DNA from: Novosphingobium sp. Gsoil 351
Lineage (GTDB): Bacteria > Pseudomonadota > Alphaproteobacteria > Sphingomonadales > Sphingomonadaceae
Assembly (NCBI RefSeq): GCF_009707465.1
Contig: NZ_CP046120.1
Span: 744,001 to 808,000 of the forward strand
DNA length: 64,000 nt
Direction of reading: 5' to 3'
This document shows positions 63,253 through 64,000 of this stretch, in pieces. Both the position numbers and the translations under genes were made by a program. The notes beneath the pieces were generated by a model, which saw only the letters and a program-made list of their open reading frames with translations, was not told the origin of the DNA and did no database searches. Every line of letters begins with the position of its first letter. Position 1 is the stretch's first letter.

Positions 63253-64000
63253 GTGAACGACACGACCACAATCGAGCCCCCGACCCAGACCGGACACTAC
63301 ACCCGTCCGGATGTCCGCGGCTTCCTCGATTTCCTCAATTCGATCGAGGGGCCGCAGATGCACGAGATGCCGCTGGCCGAAGCGCGCGGCGCCTATCTGG
63401 CGATGGTCCCGGTCGGCGAACTCGACCCGCGCCCGCTGGCGGTGATCCGCGACCTTACCTGCCCGGGTCCCGCGGGCGATATCCCGCTGCGCTTCTACGA
63501 CGCGCGCGAAACCCGCGAGCCCGGCCCGGCGATCGTGTTCTACCACGGCGGCGGGTTCACCATCGGCGATCTCGACACGCACCACGCGCTGTGCACCGAA
63601 ATCGCCGCGGAAATGGACCTGCCGGTGGTCGCGGTCCACTATCGCCTGGCCCCCGAGCACGCCTTCCCCGCCGCGCCCGACGATTGCGAGGCGGCGACGC
63701 GGTGGGTGGCGGAAAGCCCCGCCGAACTCGGCCGCAAGGTGACCGGGCTGATTCCGATCGGCGACAGCGCGGGCGGCAATCTGACCATCGTCATGACCCA
63801 GGCGCTGATGGAGCGCCCCGCCGCCGCGCCGGTGGTGCTCCAGGTCCCGATCTACCCGCTTAGCGACGAAAAGCCCGACCATGTCTCGATGCTCGACTTT
63901 GCCGAGGGCCACCTGCTGACCAAGACTTCGATGGACTGGTTCAGCGAATGCTATGGCGCGGTGCCGGGCAATACCCGCGCCTATCCGATCCATGGCGACC
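63253..64000 (+). CDS. Alpha/beta hydrolase, HSL-type esterase (cut by window edge)
   Basis: The GTG at 63253 (MNDTTTIEPPTQTGHYTRPDV) starts a protein of at least 249 residues that runs off the right edge. The oxyanion motif IVFYHGGGFTIGDLDTHHAL and the nucleophile elbow PIGDSAGGNLTI place it in the hormone-sensitive-lipase family of esterases. The catalytic Asp and His lie beyond the window. Substrate unknown; short acyl esters are usual. Confidence 0.88.
   Translation, partial: MNDTTTIEPPTQTGHYTRPDVRGFLDFLNSIEGPQMHEMPLAEARGAYLAMVPVGELDPRPLAVIRDLTCPGPAGDIPLRFYDARETREPGPAIVFYHGGGFTIGDLDTHHALCTEIAAEMDLPVVAVHYRLAPEHAFPAAPDDCEAATRWVAESPAELGRKVTGLIPIGDSAGGNLTIVMTQALMERPAAAPVVLQVPIYPLSDEKPDHVSMLDFAEGHLLTKTSMDWFSECYGAVPGNTRAYPIHGD

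Noticed and set aside
1..64000. CRISPR arrays, prophage, IS elements, tRNA or rRNA genes
   Set aside because: No regularly spaced direct repeats, phage structural genes, transposases or cloverleaf-like or rRNA sequences were recognised in any gap. Gaps are short and mostly filled with palindromic repeats.

Overview
The window is GC-rich, gene-dense chromosomal DNA from an alphaproteobacterium, most likely a sphingomonad (Sphingomonas/Novosphingobium/Erythrobacter group). This rests on the gene families and their neighbours: an alpha-type SspB with a VVTVDFGRKK tail, a GTTC-N7-GTTC SOS box, a speF-type leader before ornithine decarboxylase, the carboxyspermidine route, subtilase autotransporter and M19 dipeptidase families common in the group, many acyl-CoA dehydrogenases, and palindromic intergenic repeats. 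I see no rRNA, tRNA, prophage, IS transposase or CRISPR array. No gene-free stretch exceeds about 300 bases.

Layout. 1-2.4 kb: start of ahcY (cut by the edge) behind a 20-bp palindrome, a secreted protein of unknown function, then peroxiredoxin, DUF3147 and ACT-domain genes. 2.4-6.5 kb: leftward histidine block hisB-hisH-hisA-hisF, then a tiny PEP-CTERM protein, hisE and hinT. 6.5-8.2 kb: sspB, a conserved unknown, gmk. 8.2-17.7 kb: acyl-CoA catabolic island (three acyl-CoA dehydrogenases, two SDRs, a GPH-type transporter, a zinc alcohol dehydrogenase, an ACAD10-like kinase) with three copies of a TTAA-N8-YTAA motif at its promoters. 17.7-25.2 kb: subtilase autotransporter, dapD, DUF1223 protein, dipeptidase, flavin-split-barrel protein, cyclopropane synthase. 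25.2-30.8 kb: polyamine block (ornithine decarboxylase with speF leader, serine hydrolase, carboxynorspermidine decarboxylase, carboxynorspermidine dehydrogenase) interrupted by a GxxExxY gene framed by perfect 21-bp inverted repeats. 30.8-45.9 kb: housekeeping and stress genes (threonine dehydratase-like, two MAPEG proteins, rRNA methyltransferase, nnr, ilvD, ispE, ETF-QO, lytic transglycosylase, moaB, YbjN protein, SOS-linked radical SAM protein). 45.9-64 kb: acyl-CoA ligase, dnaE, glutathione peroxidase, lolD/lolC, purF, SDR, PilZ protein, a second CFA-type methyltransferase, photolyase, PAP2 phosphatase, korAB, and the start of an esterase.

How the parts work together. Ornithine decarboxylase makes putrescine, and the dehydrogenase/decarboxylase pair can turn it into spermidine through carboxyspermidine. 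The catabolic island supplies acyl-CoA oxidation, and the ETF-ubiquinone oxidoreductase at 38.5-40.2 kb would carry its electrons to the respiratory chain. LolC and LolD form part of the lipoprotein-release machine.

Sequence quality. Six genes read as whole family members only if one base is removed or added: sspB, the SDR at 11.7 kb, the autotransporter, the GxxExxY gene, the YbjN gene and korA. Two of the apparent fused proteins (sspB with its neighbour, SDR with MFS) vanish once this is allowed for. Three of the six lie at or beside a GANTC site, the CcrM methylation motif of alphaproteobacteria, and two lie in six-base homopolymers. I therefore read most of them as consensus errors from methylated native DNA rather than as pseudogenes or real fusions, but raw reads are needed to decide.
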